In this document: piece by piece, positions 26,764 through 35,963 of the stretch
Layout: the number at the start of each line of letters is the position of its first letter
Position numbering within the stretch: the first letter of the stretch is position 1
Assembly (NCBI GenBank): GCA_035539135.1
Contig: DATLJD010000008.1
Coordinates: 62,001-126,000 of the forward strand
DNA: 64,000 nucleotides
Direction of reading: 5' to 3'
Origin: JABFWF01 sp035539135
GTDB taxonomy: Bacteria > Pseudomonadota > Gammaproteobacteria > Xanthomonadales > Xanthomonadaceae
Made by a program: the position numbers and the translations under genes
Notes under the pieces: model-generated
Told to the model about the DNA's origin: nothing
Databases searched by the model: none
What the model saw: only the letters and a program-made list of their open reading frames with translations

Positions 26764-27690
26764 GTGACCGAACTCTCCGCCGCCCTCCTGTACGCCCTCG
26801 CCTGGCTGGTCGGCCACCTGCCCGCGCCGCTGCGGCGCGCGCTCGCCGGCGCCGTCGCCTGGCTGTGGGGCCGGCTGGACGCGCGCGAGAGCCGGGTCGC
26901 CCGGCGCAACCTCGAACTCGCCTTCCCGGCCATGCCGGCCGCCGAGCGCGCCGCGCTGCAGCGCGCGATCCTGCGCAACACCGCGCGCCAGGCGCTGGAC
27001 ACCCTGCAAATCTGGACCGGCGCGCCGGCCGCCAACCTCGCCCGGATCCGCGAACTGCACGGCGTCGAGCTGTTCGACGCCGCGCTCGCGTCCGGCCGCG
27101 GCCTGATCGTGGCCGCGCCGCACCACGGCAACTGGGAACTGCTCAACCAGTGGCTGGCCGCGCGCACGCCGCTGGCGATCCTGTACCGGCCGCCGGAGTC
27201 GGCGGTCGGCGAGGCCTTCCTGCGCCGGGTGCGCGCCGACGCCGGCGAGCGCGTCACCCAGGTCCCGGCCGAAGGCGCCGCCGCGGTGCGCCAGCTGCTC
27301 AAGCGACTGCAGGCCGGTGGCGTGGTCGGCATCCTGCCCGACCAGCAGCCCAAGGTCGGCGAAGGCGAATTCGCGCCCTTCTTCGGCCTGCCGGCGCTGA
27401 CCATGACCCTGCTGCCGCGACTGGCGGCGCGCACCGGCGCGGCGGTGCTGTTCGCCTGGTGCGAGCGGATCGGCGACGGCGAGGACTACGCGCTGCACCT
27501 GACGCAGGCGCCGGCGGCGATCGCCGGGCCCGACCCGGAGGTCGCGGTCGCCGCGCTCAACGGCGCGGTGGAGGCGATCGCGCGCCGCGATCCGGCCCAG
27601 TACCAGTGGACCTACAAGCGCTACACCCTGCGCCCGTCCGGCCGCGGCGAGGACAACCCCTACCGCGCCATCGAGCGGCGCCGGCGCTGA
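26764..27690 (+). CDS. Lipid A biosynthesis acyltransferase (LpxL/HtrB family)
   Basis: A 308-residue acyltransferase that adds a secondary fatty acid to Kdo2-lipid A, by family. The catalytic HX4E motif lies at His120-Glu125 in APHHGNWELL, followed by ILYRPPESAVGEAFLR and a GGVVGILPDQQPKVGEGEFAPF stretch (residues ~184-205, quoted by its ends GGVVGIL and EFAPFFG). An N-terminal membrane-associated helix is present. GTG is the only suitable start. Ornithine-lipid or lysophospholipid acylation cannot be ruled out. It opens an envelope-modification block. Confidence 0.88.
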   Translation: MTELSAALLYALAWLVGHLPAPLRRALAGAVAWLWGRLDARESRVARRNLELAFPAMPAAERAALQRAILRNTARQALDTLQIWTGAPAANLARIRELHGVELFDAALASGRGLIVAAPHHGNWELLNQWLAARTPLAILYRPPESAVGEAFLRRVRADAGERVTQVPAEGAAAVRQLLKRLQAGGVVGILPDQQPKVGEGEFAPFFGLPALTMTLLPRLAARTGAAVLFAWCERIGDGEDYALHLTQAPAAIAGPDPEVAVAALNGAVEAIARRDPAQYQWTYKRYTLRPSGRGEDNPYRAIERRRR

Positions 27691-27691
27691 C

Positions 27692-28678
27692 TCAGCCGTA
27701 GGGCTTCCACGGCCGGCGCAGGTGGAACCAGAGTTCGCGGCGCCGGCGCGCGAACACCGATTGCGGGCGCCGCGCGGGATCCGCGCACAGCGCCGACAGT
27801 CCGGCGAGCAGGTCCTGCCAGCGACGCAGGGTCGCGGCGACGGTGAAGTCCGCCCCGCGCACGGCGCCGTTGGCGACCATCGCCGCGTACAGCCCGGGTT
27901 CGTCCAGCAGGCGCGCGAGCGCGCGCATCGCCGCCGCGGGATCGGCGGCCTCGAGGTAGTCGAGCGGATCGCGGCGCAGCTCGCGGTAGCCCGCCTCGGG
28001 GCCGAGGATCGCCGGCACACCGGCCAGCCAGGCGTTGAACAGCTTCCACGCCGGCTTGTGCGGGACCAGGCCCATGTCCGCCGGCCGGATCGCGAGCATG
28101 ACGTCGACGTCGCGGTAGTCGTGCCAGTCGGGCGGCCCGCCGCAGGCATTGGCGTAGTGGCAGCGGAATGCGAGGTCGCGCTCGGCGAGGAACCGCCGCC
28201 ATGCGTCTCCGGCGAACCCCGGGTGCAGGTTCTGCGGCGTGCCGGGGAACAGCACCGTGCGCACGCGCGCGCCGCGCGCCGGATCGCGCGGCAGCAGGCC
28301 CGCCTGCGGCCAGTGCGGCACGTGGCGGGTGCGCGCGCCGTCGGCGGACGACGCGTTCTGCACGATCTCGACATCGGCGAAGCCGACCGGGTGGCGATCG
28401 CTGCGCACCGCCACCAGCAGCGCGCGCCCGCGCGGATCGAAGGCGCGACGCACCGCGCGCTTGTCGCCGGCATAGAAGATCACCAGGCCGTCGTCGGGCA
28501 CGCGGTTGTCCATGCGCACCGCGACGCCGGCATCGCGCAGGCGCGCGTGGGTCTGCGCAATCCAGCATTCGTCGCCGTGGACCAGGCGCTGCGGCTCGGC
28601 GTCGGGTCGCAGCGCGCGCCAGCCGGCGAGCTCGGCGTCGGGCACGTCGGCGTAGAAGGTGACGGGCACGTCGGCCAT
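27692..28678 (-). CDS. Glycosyltransferase, GT4-like
   Basis: A 328-residue protein with a GT-B-type C-terminal half: NAWLAGVPAILGPEAGYREL, then a segment of donor-site type (RDPLDYLEAADPAAAMRALA) and a helical end typical of GT4 enzymes. The N-terminal half is less conserved (VVFYADVPD-like start, MDNRVPDDGLVIFYAG). It likely adds a sugar to a surface glycan or lipid. It is convergent with the acyltransferase gene (1-nt gap) and divergent from a second glycosyltransferase-like gene, 57 nt apart, so the two may share control. Confidence 0.72.
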   Translation of the reverse strand: MADVPVTFYADVPDAELAGWRALRPDAEPQRLVHGDECWIAQTHARLRDAGVAVRMDNRVPDDGLVIFYAGDKRAVRRAFDPRGRALLVAVRSDRHPVGFADVEIVQNASSADGARTRHVPHWPQAGLLPRDPARGARVRTVLFPGTPQNLHPGFAGDAWRRFLAERDLAFRCHYANACGGPPDWHDYRDVDVMLAIRPADMGLVPHKPAWKLFNAWLAGVPAILGPEAGYRELRRDPLDYLEAADPAAAMRALARLLDEPGLYAAMVANGAVRGADFTVAATLRRWQDLLAGLSALCADPARRPQSVFARRRRELWFHLRRPWKPYG

Positions 28679-28735
28679 GCGTCGCTGCCAGGTTGCCTGG
28701 GGGCGAGGCTACACTCGGCGCGCCCCGAAGGACCC

Positions 28736-29770
28736 ATGATGCCCGCTCGCCTGTTGTTCGTCCCCGTGTCCGGCAGCGCAGGCAGCGGCGAGGTGCAGCG
28801 CTGCCGCCTGCTGGCGCAGGCGCTGCGAGCGCGCGCGCCGGATTGCGAGGCGCATTTCGCGCTGGCGTCGGGTACCGCGGATCCGGGCTTCCCCGTGCAT
28901 TGGCTGGCGGCGTCGCCGACCCGGGTACCGGGCGAAGTCGCCGCCGCGATCCGCGCGCTGCGGCCGGCGGTGGTGGTGTTCGACGGCAACGCGCGGGTGG
29001 AGAGCCTGCGTGCGGCCCGCGCGGCGAACGCGCGCACCGTGCTGGTCAGTTCGCGTCCGAGCGCGCGCAACCGCGGATTGCGCGGACGACGCATGGCCCT
29101 GCTCGACGAACACTGGTTGGTCGGCGCCGAACTGCTGGATCCGCCCGGCTGGCGCGAGCGCTGGGCCCGCTGGCGGCATCCGCGGGTCGCCGTGCGCCGG
29201 TTCGCGACGCTGTTCGCCCCGCCGGCGCCGGTGGACGCGCTGCGCCTGCGCTGCGGACTGCCGCCCGACGCGGTCTACGCCGTGGTGTGCACCGGCGGCG
29301 GCCGCCACGTCCTCGACGACGGCCGCGACGCCGCGGCGTTGTTCGGCGCGACCGCGACCGCGCTGGCCCGGCATGGCATCGCGACGGTCGCGGTCGCGTG
29401 CGAGGCGCCGGCGCCCGCGCACGTGGTGTCGCGCCTGCCGAACGCCGAGCTGATGGGCCTGCTCGCCGGCGCACGGGTCGCCCTGCTCGCCGGCGGCAGC
29501 CTGCTGGTGCAGGCGCTGGCGCTGGAGGCGCCGGCGCTGGCGGTGCCGCTGCAGCCGGAACAGGCGGCGCGCGTGCGCTGGCTGGCGGCGCGCGGCGCGG
29601 TGCGCGCGGCGCTGCCGTCGGCGTCGCCCGAGGCGCTCGCGGACGCGCTGCAGGCGCTCGCCCACGACCCCGACGCGCGCGCGGCACTGCGTGCCGGCGC
29701 GCGGGCGCTCGGCCTGCGCAACGGCCTGGACGACGCGGTCGCCGCGCTGGCCGCGCTGGCGGGCGCCTGA
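28736..29770 (+). CDS. MurG/GT28-like glycosyltransferase
   Basis: A 344-residue protein built like UDP-sugar-using GT28 enzymes: an N-terminal Rossmann half starting FVPVSGSAGSGEVQRCRLLA, a linker, and a C-terminal half with VVCTGGGRHVLDDG and GGSLLVQALALEAPALAVPL. Acceptor and donor are unknown. TACACT lies 20 nt before the ATG, and GAAGGA acts as the ribosome binding site. It is convergent with the ArnT-like gene (1-nt gap). Confidence 0.72.
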   Translation: MMPARLLFVPVSGSAGSGEVQRCRLLAQALRARAPDCEAHFALASGTADPGFPVHWLAASPTRVPGEVAAAIRALRPAVVVFDGNARVESLRAARAANARTVLVSSRPSARNRGLRGRRMALLDEHWLVGAELLDPPGWRERWARWRHPRVAVRRFATLFAPPAPVDALRLRCGLPPDAVYAVVCTGGGRHVLDDGRDAAALFGATATALARHGIATVAVACEAPAPAHVVSRLPNAELMGLLAGARVALLAGGSLLVQALALEAPALAVPLQPEQAARVRWLAARGAVRAALPSASPEALADALQALAHDPDARAALRAGARALGLRNGLDDAVAALAALAGA

Positions 29771-29771
29771 G

Positions 29772-31478
29772 CTACTCGTAGTCCGCGCCGCGCCAGTCCT
29801 TCACCGGCGGCGGGGTGCAGCCGGGGCGCAACGCGGACGCATCGATCAGCCACCAGCGGCGGCGGTTGGACACGCCCGCGTACTCGGCATGCGCCTGGTC
29901 CACGCACGGACCCATCGCGGCTTCCAGGATCAGCACCTTGCGCGAAGGGTCCGCGCGCAGCCACGGCATCGCCGCGGCCAGCTGCGCGTGCGGCGGCATC
30001 ACGAAGCCCCAGGTCTTCGCCGGACGGTCGGCCATCAGCAGGTTCTGTTCCTTCCACGCGACCAGGCCGAGTTCGGTGTGCGGGCCGATGCGTTCGCCCA
30101 CCGCCTCCATGAGCCCGCGCGCGGAACTGGACGGGTTGAGCAGCGGATAGGCGACCACGCCGTACAGCACCCACATGCCGGCGAGCATGTTCAACATCGC
30201 CGCGAGCGGCCGGCGCCGGAACCACAACGCGCCGGCCAGGCCCCAGCCGCCCATCGCCAGCAGCAGCCAGGCGATCGCGTCGGCACCCGCGGCGAAGCCG
30301 CGCTCGGCGGCGAAGCGCGCCTCGAAGGCGGGATCGCCGAACAGCATCGCCAGCCCGCCGCCCAGGCACACCGCCACCAGCGCGAGCGCGAAGCCCCACG
30401 CCAGCCGCCGCGCCCAGACCTTGCGCACGATGCCCGGCAGCAGCGGCGCCAACGCCAGGCAGGCCATCGGCAGCGCCGGCATCACGTAGACGTCGCGCTT
30501 GCCGCTCGGGATCGAGAAGAACACCAGCACGAACAGCCACCACGCCAGCGGCAGCAGGAAGCGCGGATCGCGCCGGCGCAGGCGGCGGCGCCACGCCGGC
30601 AGTGCCCATGGCAGCGCCAGCATCGGCGGCAGCCACATCGTCAGCATCACGCCGAGGTGGTACCAGGGGGGCTGCGGGTGATCCCAGGACTTCGCGTAAC
30701 GGCCTGCGGTCTGGCGGAACAGGATGTCCTGCACGTAGGCGGCGAAGGCCGGATCGTGGCGCGTCAGCGCGACGCTCAGCATCGGCACCAGCCACACCGC
30801 CGCCGCCGCGGCGAACGCCAGAGGCCCCAGCAGCAACCGCCAGTCGCGCAGCGGCACGCGAATCCCGCGCCAGCCGCGCCACGCCGCCCAGCACGCCGGC
30901 AGCAGCATCACCAGCGCCAGCACGCCGACGCCCTTGGTGATCGTGCCCAGCCCCGCCGCGAACCAGCCCAGCCACCACATGCGCCAGTCCGGCCGCCCGC
31001 CGCGCGCCTCCAGGAAGAAGCGCAGCAGCCCGTAGTTGGCCAGCGTGATCCAGAACGTCACCAGCGGATCGATCTGCGCCTTCTTCGCCTGGTAGGTGAA
31101 CTGCAGCGCGAACAGCAGCGCCCAGCCCGCGACCAGGCCGACCTTGCGCGTCCACAGGCGGCGGCCGAGGTCGACCACGCACCACAGGGTGCCGAGCGCG
31201 GCAAGCAGCGACGGCAGCAGGAACGCCACCCGCCAGTCGCGCAGCACGGTGTACGCCGCCGCCTGCAGCCACATCAGCATCGGCGGCTTGTCCGAATACA
31301 GCTCCACGCCGCGGTGCGGGAACAGCCAGTTGCCGCTCTCCACCATCTGCTTGGCGACCAACGCGAAGCGCGGCTCGTCGGCCGGCCAGGGATCGCGCAG
31401 GCCCAGGCCCGCGCCGATCACCAGCAGGGCGATCAGCCAGAACAGCCAGGTGTCGCGGGAACGAGCGGTCTGCAGCAT
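29772..31478 (-). CDS. ArnT-like GT-C membrane glycosyltransferase
   Basis: A 568-residue integral membrane protein with about 12 predicted helices, of the PMT/ArnT (GT83/GT39) type that takes sugars from polyprenyl phosphate. The first periplasmic loop has the catalytic-type acidic motif DPWPADEPRFALVAKQM, followed by YSDKPPMLMWLQAAAY, as in ArnT. A periplasmic C-terminal domain follows ~residue 440. If it is a true ArnT it would modify lipid A with aminoarabinose, but no arn synthesis genes are in the window, so the sugar is open. PhoPQ control would fit but no binding site was identified. Confidence 0.8.
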   Translation of the reverse strand: MLQTARSRDTWLFWLIALLVIGAGLGLRDPWPADEPRFALVAKQMVESGNWLFPHRGVELYSDKPPMLMWLQAAAYTVLRDWRVAFLLPSLLAALGTLWCVVDLGRRLWTRKVGLVAGWALLFALQFTYQAKKAQIDPLVTFWITLANYGLLRFFLEARGGRPDWRMWWLGWFAAGLGTITKGVGVLALVMLLPACWAAWRGWRGIRVPLRDWRLLLGPLAFAAAAAVWLVPMLSVALTRHDPAFAAYVQDILFRQTAGRYAKSWDHPQPPWYHLGVMLTMWLPPMLALPWALPAWRRRLRRRDPRFLLPLAWWLFVLVFFSIPSGKRDVYVMPALPMACLALAPLLPGIVRKVWARRLAWGFALALVAVCLGGGLAMLFGDPAFEARFAAERGFAAGADAIAWLLLAMGGWGLAGALWFRRRPLAAMLNMLAGMWVLYGVVAYPLLNPSSSARGLMEAVGERIGPHTELGLVAWKEQNLLMADRPAKTWGFVMPPHAQLAAAMPWLRADPSRKVLILEAAMGPCVDQAHAEYAGVSNRRRWWLIDASALRPGCTPPPVKDWRGADYE

Positions 31479-31586
31479 GCGGGAAGCGAAGCCAGTTGCG
31501 GGACGGGAACGTTAGACGATTTTGGCGCTCCCGCCCGGTTGCGGAGAGGATCGACGCGTGCCGCTTTTGCTCACTTCCCCGCAGCG

Positions 31587-31700
31587 GCGCCCTCACCCTC
31601 GCGCTGGCGCGCTCGACCTCTCCCGCAAGCGGGAGAGGTGAAAGCCCCGCACCCCGCCGCCGCGTGCTGTTCCCCCTCTCCCGCTTGCGGGGGAGGATCG
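31587..31700. repeat. Composite palindromic repeat, copy B
   Basis: An intergenic copy of the repeat seen at 13.9 kb: the unit CTCACCCTCGCGCTGGCGCG and CTCGACC, then the palindromes CCTCTCCCGC-AA-GCGGGAGAGG at 31617-31638 and CCCTCTCCCGC-TT-GCGGGGGAGG near 31674-31696. About 47 nt of the first part differ from copy A by a single base. It lies between the convergent-facing ends of neighbouring genes, 22 nt after rsmB. Confidence 0.8.
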
Positions 31701-31721
31701 GGGTGGGGGCAAGTCCCTGCG

Positions 31722-33029
31722 TCAGCCCTTCACCAGCCGCGCATAGAAGAACCCATCCATGCCGTCCTCGCCCGGGAAGCGCTGGTGGCCGGCGCCGGTG
31801 TCGTGGCCGAAGCGCGCGTCCAGCGGCTGCAGGCGCGCGTCCGGCGCGCGCGCCAGGAAGGCGGCGACCTGCGCGTCGTTCTCCGCGCGCAGCAGCGAGC
31901 AGGTCGCGTACAGCAACGTGCCGCCGGGCGCCAGCGTCGGCCACAGCGCGTCGAGCAGGCGCGCCTGCAGCGCGGTCAGCGCGGCGACGTCGGACGCGCG
32001 CCGGTGCAGCAGGATGTCGGGCTGGCGGCGGACCACGCCGGTGGCGCTGCACGGTGCGTCCAGCAGGATCGCGTCGAAAGGCACGCCGTCCCACCAGGCC
32101 GCGACCTCGGCGGCATCCGCGCACTGCAGCCGCGCGTCCTCGCCCAGCCGCAGTCGGGCGAAGGTCTCGCCGATCCGGCGCAGGCGGCGCGCGTCGGTAT
32201 CGAGCGCGAGCAAGCGCAACGCCGGATCGCGCTCCAGCAGGTGCGCGGCCTTGCCGCCGGGCGCGGCACAGGCGTCGAGTACCGACGCGCCCGGCGCCGG
32301 CGCCAGCGCATCGGCGACCAGCTGCGCACTGCCGTCCTGCACCGACGCGGCACCGTCCGCGAAATCCGGCAGCGCGGCGACCGCGACCGGCACGTCCACG
32401 CGCAAGGCGTCGGGCAGCAGGTCGCTCGCCTCCGCGTCGATGACGGCCTCGCGCAAGCGCTGCGCATACGCCGCAGGCGTGGTCTGTCGGCGGTTGACGC
32501 GCAGCCACAGCGGCGCGGGCCGCGTGGCGGCGGCGAAGATGTCCTGCGCGTGTTCCGGCCAGTCCGCGGCGATGCGTTCGCGCAGCCATTGCGGCCAGTC
32601 GGCGCCCGGCTCCGCCGCAGGCAGCCCCTCGCGCTGCGCGCGGCGCAGCAGCGCGTTGACCAGGCCGGCCTGGTGCGTGCGGCCGAGCGCGCGCGCGGCC
32701 TCCACCGTCGCCGCCAGCGCGGCGTGCGCCGGCAGTTCCAGCACCAGCTGGGCGAAGCCGGCGTGCAGCAGCGCGCGCAGCGGCGCGTCGCGCCGCCCGA
32801 GCGGCTTGTCCATCCACGCGGCGAGCGCGGCGTCGAAGCGCGCTCGCTCGCGCAACGCGGCGAACACGATCGCCTCCAGCAGCGCGCGGTCGCGCGGATC
32901 GGCCAGCGTCGGCAGCGCGACGGCCAGCTCCGCCTTCAGTGAACGGCCCTGCTCCGCCACTGCGTGCAGCACGCGCGCGGCGAGCACGCGCAGGGCGACG
33001 CCGGCGCCGCTGGCGGCCGCTGGATTCAT
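31722..33029 (-). CDS. rsmB: 16S rRNA (cytosine(967)-C5)-methyltransferase
   Basis: A 435-residue RsmB: an N-terminal NusB-like RNA-binding domain (~1-140) and a C-terminal SAM methyltransferase domain with DACAAPGGKAAHLLE, LLALDTDARRL, the cysteine motif LLDAPCSATGVVRRQPDI and the nucleophile region LLYATCSLLRAEN. The ATG overlaps the fmt stop by 4 nt (ATGA). The def-fmt-rsmB order is conserved in gammaproteobacteria. Confidence 0.95.
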   Translation of the reverse strand: MNPAAASGAGVALRVLAARVLHAVAEQGRSLKAELAVALPTLADPRDRALLEAIVFAALRERARFDAALAAWMDKPLGRRDAPLRALLHAGFAQLVLELPAHAALAATVEAARALGRTHQAGLVNALLRRAQREGLPAAEPGADWPQWLRERIAADWPEHAQDIFAAATRPAPLWLRVNRRQTTPAAYAQRLREAVIDAEASDLLPDALRVDVPVAVAALPDFADGAASVQDGSAQLVADALAPAPGASVLDACAAPGGKAAHLLERDPALRLLALDTDARRLRRIGETFARLRLGEDARLQCADAAEVAAWWDGVPFDAILLDAPCSATGVVRRQPDILLHRRASDVAALTALQARLLDALWPTLAPGGTLLYATCSLLRAENDAQVAAFLARAPDARLQPLDARFGHDTGAGHQRFPGEDGMDGFFYARLVKG

Positions 33030-33949
33030 GCGCGCGCGGCCAGATCGCGGCGCGCGTTGAGGTAGTCGGCCGCGGTGATCGCGCGGCCGCCCGCGCGCTG
33101 CAGCACGCGCACCCGCAGCGCGCCGTCGCCGCAGGCGATGTCGAGGCCGTCGCGACCGGCCTGCAGCAGCGTGCCGGGCGGCGCGGCGTGGTCGACGTCG
33201 AGCGCGATCGCGCCGTGGATGCGCAACCGCTCGCCGGCGATGTCGGCTTCGGCGACCGGCCACGGGTGGAACGCGCGCACCTTGCGCGCCAGGGTGGCGG
33301 CCGGCAGCGACCAGTCCAGCCGCGCTTCCGCCTTGTCGAGCTTGTGCGCGTAGGTCACGCCTTGCGCCGGCTGTGGCCGCGGCACCGGCCGCATCCCGGC
33401 GCGCAGCAGGCCGAGGCCGTCGGCCAGCACCTGCGCGCCGAGTTCCGCCAGGCGGTCGTGCAGCTGGCCGGCGGTTTCCTGCGCGCCGATCGGGGTGCGT
33501 TGCTCGAGCAGCACCGGGCCGGTGTCCAGGCCCTTCTCCATCTGCATCAGGCACACGCCGGTCTCGCTGTCGCCGGCTTCGATCGCGCGCTGGATCGGCG
33601 CCGCGCCGCGCCAGCGCGGCAGCAGCGAGGCGTGCACGTTCCAGCAGCCGAAACGCGGGATCTCGAGGATCTTTGGGGGCAGCAACAGGCCGTAGGCGAC
33701 CACGATCATCAGGTCCGGCTGCAGCGCGCGCAGGGCGTCGCGCGACAACTCGCCCTTCAGCGTTTCGGGCTGCAGCACCGGCAGGCCGCGCAGCAGCGCC
33801 TCGCGCTTGACCGGCGACGGCGCCAGCGCGCGGCCGCGGCCGGCGGGGCGGTCGGGCTGGGTGTAGACGGCGACCACTTCACCGCGCTGGGCGGCGGCGC
33901 GCAGCGCGGGGACGGCGAACTCGGGGGTGCCGGCGAAGACCAGTCTCAT
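33026..33949 (-). CDS. fmt: Methionyl-tRNA formyltransferase
   Basis: A 307-residue Fmt, which formylates initiator Met-tRNA with 10-formyl-THF. It has VFAGTPEFAVPALRA, the catalytic NVHASLLPRWRGAAPIQRAI region (Asn-His...Asp) and TAGQLHDRLAELGA, followed by the C-terminal OB-like domain. It lies 94 nt after def and overlaps rsmB by 4 nt. Confidence 0.96.
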   Translation of the reverse strand: MRLVFAGTPEFAVPALRAAAQRGEVVAVYTQPDRPAGRGRALAPSPVKREALLRGLPVLQPETLKGELSRDALRALQPDLMIVVAYGLLLPPKILEIPRFGCWNVHASLLPRWRGAAPIQRAIEAGDSETGVCLMQMEKGLDTGPVLLEQRTPIGAQETAGQLHDRLAELGAQVLADGLGLLRAGMRPVPRPQPAQGVTYAHKLDKAEARLDWSLPAATLARKVRAFHPWPVAEADIAGERLRIHGAIALDVDHAAPPGTLLQAGRDGLDIACGDGALRVRVLQRAGGRAITAADYLNARRDLAARA

Positions 33950-34043
33950 CTGTGCACCTGCGGGGAAGGGATGGTGCGAACGCGCCGGACCCCAGCGCCC
34001 GCGCGTTGCGGCGTGCGCGCCCGGGACCCGCGGCGCGAAGGCG

Positions 34044-34559
34044 TCAGGCCGCCGCCTGGCGCCGCGCCTTGGCCAGCTTCTTGCGCACCATCTCGCGCTT
34101 GAGCGGCGACAGGTAGTCGACGAACAGCTTGCCCTCGAGGTGGTCCATCTCGTGCTGGATGCACACCGCGAGCAGGCCGTCGGCCGCCAGTTCGAACGGC
34201 TGGCCGTCACGGTCCAGCGCCCGCACCGTGATCTCGCCGGCGCGGGTGACGTCGGCGAAGATGCCGGGCACCGACAGGCAACCCTCCTGGCAGACCTGCT
34301 CGCCCGCGCGGGCGACGATCTGCGGATTGACGAACACCAGCGGCCGGTTCTTTTCCTCGCTGACGTCAATGACCATGAAGCGCCGGTGCACGTCGACCTG
34401 GCTCGCCGCCAGGCCGATGCCGGGGGCGGCGTACATGGTCTCGAACATGTCGTCGATCAGCTGGCCGGTGGCCGGTTCGGCCAGCCAGGCCGGGTCGACC
34501 GGCGCGGCGACCGTGCGCAGGCGCGGATCGGGGAACTCGAGGATCGGAAGCTGGGCCAT
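34044..34559 (-). CDS. def: Peptide deformylase
   Basis: A 171-residue metal-dependent deformylase that removes the N-formyl group from nascent proteins. The three motifs are intact: GIGLAASQVDV, EGCLSVPG (metal-ligand Cys) and QHEMDHLEGKLF (HExxH). ATG 34559 is chosen, since PILEFPDPRLR follows in the usual place; a longer reading to 34586 is unlikely. First gene of def-fmt-rsmB, divergent from the LysM gene. Confidence 0.97.
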   Translation of the reverse strand: MAQLPILEFPDPRLRTVAAPVDPAWLAEPATGQLIDDMFETMYAAPGIGLAASQVDVHRRFMVIDVSEEKNRPLVFVNPQIVARAGEQVCQEGCLSVPGIFADVTRAGEITVRALDRDGQPFELAADGLLAVCIQHEMDHLEGKLFVDYLSPLKREMVRKKLAKARRQAAA

Positions 34560-34717
34560 GGCGGACGAAATGGGGGCGGCGGTCACATCCGCAAGCGGCG
34601 GCCGCGCCCGGGGGCGGGAAGTCGCCCCGATTGTACCCCCGCCGTCTTGCCAAGACGCGCGTCCTGTGGTCTAAAGTGACCGGGCTGGAAGGGGAAATCT
34701 CCAAGGGGAGCGGGTAG

Positions 34718-35887
34718 ATGGCCGCCAAGCTTAAGCGCCTTTCTCAAGGGCTGCGGACGGTGTTCGCCGTCGCGTTGCTGACCGTCACGGCCTATGCCGC
34801 CGCCGTCGAGGTACGGGGCGACCACCCGGACACCTACGTCGTCAAGCGCGGCGACACGCTGTGGGACATCGCCGGCCGCTTCCTGCAGAAGCCCTGGCTG
34901 TGGCCGGAAATCTGGCAGGCCAACCCGCAGGTCAAGAACCCGCACCTGATCTATCCGGGCGACGTGCTCAGCCTGGCCTACCTCGACCGCGTCGCGGTCG
35001 AGCCGGGCCCGCGCACCGAGGCGCCGATCAACGCGATCCCGCTGGCCGACGTCGAACCCTTCCTGAAGGACCTGCGCGTGGTCGACCAGTTCGACCAGCT
35101 GCCGTACGTCGTCGGCCTCGAAGAGGACCGGATGCACGCCACCCAGGGCCAACTCGCCTACATCAAGGGCCTGGCCGGCGCGCAGCCGGGCCAGCGCTTC
35201 CTGGTGGTGCGCCCGACCGTGCGCTACACCCGCCTGGACCGCACCGGCGCCTGCTGCGACCTGTTCCACACGGACGACCTCGACGCCCGCGGCCGCCGCC
35301 TGGTCGACTTCCAGCAGTACTGGACGAACGTCGTGACCCCGGATGCGGGCCACGAGCTGCTCGGCTTCGAACTGATGCGCCAGGGCGCCGGCACCCTCAC
35401 CCGCGGCGAGACCGGCGATATCGAGGCCAGCACCCTGGTGCTGGACAGCGAGGGCCGCGACGTGCGCGTCGGCGACCGCGTGATCCCGGTCGACGCCCGC
35501 AGCTACGACCTGCAATTCGTCCCGCACGCCCCCAAGCAGCAGCTCGAGTACGGCCGCGCGCGGGTGCTGGCGGTGGCCGACATGCTGACCAGCGGCGGCA
35601 AGCGCGACGTGGTCGCGCTGTCGGTCGGCGCCCGCGAGGGCGTGGACAACGGTACCGTATTCTCGATCTGGCGCCAGGGCAGCAACGTCGTCGACCGGGT
35701 CGAGCACGACATGAACCGCTCGGAAGACAGCGTCGGCCACGACGCCAAGACGCGCCTGCCCGACGAGTTCGCCGGCCACGTGATGATCTTCCGCACCTTC
35801 GACAAGGTCAGCTACGGCCTGGTGATGGACGCGATCAAGCCGGTGCGCGTGGGCTACGAGCTCAAGCATCCGGACGCGCCGTACTGA
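34718..35887 (+). CDS. LysM-domain secreted protein
   Basis: A 389-residue exported protein. After a signal peptide (~1-29) comes one LysM domain (YVVKRGDTLWDIAGRFLQKP ... NPHLIYPGDVLSLAYL, ~41-90), then a large C-terminal region of unknown fold with VALSVGAREGVDNGTVFSIW near ~305. The LysM should bind peptidoglycan. Genes of this type precede dprA in many gammaproteobacteria. A good AGGGGAG ribosome binding site precedes the ATG, and a strong terminator follows. Confidence 0.9.
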   Translation: MAAKLKRLSQGLRTVFAVALLTVTAYAAAVEVRGDHPDTYVVKRGDTLWDIAGRFLQKPWLWPEIWQANPQVKNPHLIYPGDVLSLAYLDRVAVEPGPRTEAPINAIPLADVEPFLKDLRVVDQFDQLPYVVGLEEDRMHATQGQLAYIKGLAGAQPGQRFLVVRPTVRYTRLDRTGACCDLFHTDDLDARGRRLVDFQQYWTNVVTPDAGHELLGFELMRQGAGTLTRGETGDIEASTLVLDSEGRDVRVGDRVIPVDARSYDLQFVPHAPKQQLEYGRARVLAVADMLTSGGKRDVVALSVGAREGVDNGTVFSIWRQGSNVVDRVEHDMNRSEDSVGHDAKTRLPDEFAGHVMIFRTFDKVSYGLVMDAIKPVRVGYELKHPDAPY

Positions 35888-35913
35888 CGCGCGGAAGTTT
35901 CCGACACACGCAC

Positions 35914-35944
35914 GCGACGGCGCCCGAGGGCGCCGTCGCCGTTT
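35914..35944 (+). terminator. Rho-independent terminator after the LysM gene
   Basis: An almost perfect 12-bp GC-rich stem (GCGACGGCGCCC/GGGCGCCGTCGC) with a tight loop, followed by CGTTT, between the LysM gene and dprA. The U-tract is short. Confidence 0.75.
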
Positions 35945-35963
35945 CCGGCGCAGGCTGCCCGGC

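Noticed and set aside
29275..32817. Very long open frames antisense to the ArnT-like gene and rsmB
   Set aside because: They are Arg/Ala/Pro-rich shadows of GC-rich codons; the opposite frames give full-length known families.
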